Part shown: piece by piece, positions 7,666 to 8,705 of the stretch | How the letters are laid out: every line of letters starts with the position of its first letter | Numbering within the stretch: the first letter of the stretch is position 1 | Assembly (NCBI GenBank): GCA_028867395.1 | Contig: JAGWGO010000046.1 | Location: forward strand, 1 to 8,705 | DNA: 8,705 bases | Reading direction: 5' to 3' | Source of the DNA: Nitrososphaerota archaeon | GTDB lineage: Archaea; Thermoproteota; Nitrososphaeria; Nitrososphaerales; Nitrosopumilaceae | Notes under the pieces: generated by a model | The model's database searches: none | Seen by the model: the letters and a program-made list of their open reading frames with translations, nothing else | Told to the model about the DNA's origin: nothing | Program-made: the position numbers and the translations under genes

Positions 7666-8298
7666 CTACCAACTTGGCTCTTCTGATACCTCAAGCCCGT
7701 CTTTTGTCTGCTTGAGTCCCATCAATTTTACAGTATTTTTTGCCGTAGGCGAGTTTCGGTCAAGTATTAGTTTTCCAAGCGCAAGCCTTGTCTTTTTGTC
7801 AAGGTGCTGCCCTATCTTGTACTTGCCACGCATGGTCTGTGGAACGACCTTGATTATTGCAACCTCGTCTACAACATGCATGTCAGGCCGAATCTTCTCA
7901 TATCTCCCATCTGGCTGGTACTTTTCCATAAGGGAGTTTAGCGCAAACGCCTTTTCGTCTTTGTCAGTTACAAGGCTGCCGCGACCTTTAATCACAACAC
8001 TGATGTAAAGTGTATCTGCCTGCGATGCATCTGTAGGGCTGCTAAAGTAAGATGGTAAAAACTCGAGGCTTTGGTCCACCTCAAAGCCAACCTTGTGGTT
8101 TCTTGAGATGTTCTCAAGCTTCTCGCCCTTGATGTGCGAGTGCATGTAAATTGCATCTTTTGCATACACAAAGTTCATCGGAATTATCTGTGGATATCCG
8201 TCCTTGTCTATGCTGCATACTCGACCAGTCTCCTGGCTGTTTAGAAACTCGATCATTTTCTCCTTTGATTTTATCTCAAGCCTGCCAAGAAGCTGCAT
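7666..8298 (-). CDS. Pyridoxamine 5'-phosphate oxidase-like FMN-binding split-barrel protein (NimA-type)
   Basis: A 210-residue cytoplasmic protein with the FMN-binding split-barrel fold of the Pyridox_ox_2/NimA group. Supporting segments are GRVCSIDKDGYPQIIPMNFVY (25-45), where GR...D.DGYP...P..F.Y is characteristic, the Y51-M-H-S turn with GEKLENI (58-64), which lines the flavin phosphate site, and VGFEVD (70-75). Family members are flavin oxidoreductases or flavin carriers, some reducing nitroimidazoles; the substrate here cannot be told. The last 60 or so residues are lysine-rich and not obviously part of the barrel. The ATG at 8298 is preferred because an A/T-rich box lies about 25 nt upstream; an in-frame TTG at 8313 would add 5 residues. 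It is the first gene of the minus-strand block, 40-85 nt ahead of uvrB, with no strong promoter in between, so it may be co-transcribed with uvrBAC. Confidence 0.85.
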   Translation of the reverse strand: MQLLGRLEIKSKEKMIEFLNSQETGRVCSIDKDGYPQIIPMNFVYAKDAIYMHSHIKGEKLENISRNHKVGFEVDQSLEFLPSYFSSPTDASQADTLYISVVIKGRGSLVTDKDEKAFALNSLMEKYQPDGRYEKIRPDMHVVDEVAIIKVVPQTMRGKYKIGQHLDKKTRLALGKLILDRNSPTAKNTVKLMGLKQTKDGLEVSEEPSW

Positions 8299-8319
8299 GG
8301 TTTTGATTCGCAAAGTTGG

Positions 8320-8326
8320 TATTTTT
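8320..8326 (-). promoter_or_regulatory. Possible TATA box for the flavoprotein-uvrBAC block
   Basis: On the minus strand this reads AAAAATA, centred about 25 nt before the ATG at 8298, which suits a leaderless start at that codon. The motif is weaker than a perfect archaeal TATA box. If no promoter exists between 7625 and 7666, this would also serve uvrB, uvrA and uvrC. Confidence 0.38.
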
Positions 8327-8421
8327 GCCTATGGATTATCACGCCGTTATTGCAATCTAAAGACTGGAGACAATTGTAAAAATCATCAACTAATCTTGTA
8401 ACACAATAGTATGGATTAATA

Positions 8422-8429
8422 GTTAAATT
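8422..8429 (+). promoter_or_regulatory. TATA-like box for the small membrane protein gene
   Basis: GTTAAATT is centred about 26 nt before the ATG at 8452, the spacing expected for a leaderless archaeal transcript. No Shine-Dalgarno-like purine run precedes the ATG. It stands in the 153-bp divergent gap facing the flavoprotein promoter. Confidence 0.5.
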
Positions 8430-8451
8430 GGGGACGCTGTAATACCTTGGC

Positions 8452-8705
8452 ATGAAGTTAGGATGCGATCAGTCAAGTCTTAGGGCATTTTTGCTCATAG
8501 GCACGTCTGTTGCAGGTTTTTCAAGCTTCGTCTACAACTTGTTTGGATATACAATCCCGTCAGTCTTTTGGGTTCACCTAAAAGAGATTGGTGCAGCTTT
8601 GATAATGGTTGCAGTCTTTATGTTTGCAGTAGCATGGCTGCTAAAGGCAAAACCTCACAAAAAGCCTCAAAGATATCTCATAAAGGTCTTTGATGTATTT
8701 GGCCA
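8452..8705 (+). CDS. Small membrane protein of unknown function, N-terminal part
   Basis: From ATG at 8452 the frame is open to the window edge (84 codons), beginning MKLGCDQSSLRAFLLIG. Two hydrophobic segments are visible, at about residues 12-32 and 46-64, the second being GAALIMVAVFMFAVAWLL. It is followed by a strongly basic stretch (KAKPHKKPQR, 65-74). By the positive-inside rule both ends would face the cytoplasm, making a hairpin of two membrane helices with a cytoplasmic tail that continues past the window. I do not recognise the family. The coding call rests on the continuous frame, the promoter spacing and the clear membrane topology. It is transcribed away from the flavoprotein gene. 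Confidence 0.65.
   Translation, partial: MKLGCDQSSLRAFLLIGTSVAGFSSFVYNLFGYTIPSVFWVHLKEIGAALIMVAVFMFAVAWLLKAKPHKKPQRYLIKVFDVFG

Noticed and set aside
8271..8453. A 60-codon minus-strand frame filling the divergent gap upstream of the flavoprotein
   Set aside because: It overlaps the flavoprotein start in another frame and covers both putative promoters. Its translation is Cys/Tyr/Asn-rich with no family resemblance.
1..8705. CRISPR arrays, tRNA/rRNA genes, insertion sequences, toxin-antitoxin or phage genes
   Set aside because: I looked for repeated units, cloverleaf-like segments, transposase motifs and inverted-repeat ends on both strands and saw none. The window is nearly fully occupied by housekeeping genes.

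Overview
The window (about 8.7 kb, roughly 43 % GC by eye) looks like a housekeeping stretch of an archaeal chromosome. It most likely comes from a mesophilic ammonia-oxidising lineage (Nitrososphaeria/Thaumarchaeota, Nitrosopumilales-like). The basis is mixed. Gene starts lack convincing Shine-Dalgarno sequences, several have an A/T-rich TATA-like box 22-29 nt upstream of the ATG (the leaderless archaeal arrangement), and a complete UvrA/UvrB/UvrC set, which only some archaea carry, sits beside a beta-CASP metallo-beta-lactamase exonuclease. The assignment is by recognition, not by search.

Layout: (1) bases 1-94, minus strand: the first 31 codons of an exported protein, essentially only its signal peptide. 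(2) 95-300: a short divergent promoter region. (3) 301-1263, plus strand: a beta-CASP/MBL nuclease resembling DNA-ligase-associated or RNA-processing exonucleases. (4) 1260-8298, minus strand: four co-directional genes, transcribed in the order FMN-binding split-barrel flavoprotein, uvrB, uvrA, uvrC. uvrB and uvrA overlap by 4 bp (ATGA), and uvrA and uvrC by 11 bp. (5) 8299-8451: a second divergent promoter region. (6) 8452-8705, plus strand: the start of a small membrane protein that runs off the window.

The core is a complete bacterial-type nucleotide excision repair operon. UvrA (two ATPase modules plus zinc modules) finds damage and loads UvrB. UvrB (helicase-fold with beta-hairpin and C-terminal UVR motif) verifies it and recruits UvrC, which cuts on both sides of the lesion with its GIY-YIG and RNase H-like nuclease centres. 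UvrC here lacks the usual C-terminal tandem helix-hairpin-helix domain. Its stop codon lies inside a palindromic CTAG shared with the stop codon of the convergent nuclease gene. The flavoprotein gene may share the repair operon's promoter, but a functional link is only an inference.

I saw no tRNA, rRNA, CRISPR array, insertion sequence or long repeat, and nothing that clearly amounts to a new multi-gene system. The more interesting points are the shortened UvrC, the compact uvrBAC operon led by a flavoprotein gene, and the end-to-end overlap with a second nuclease gene.
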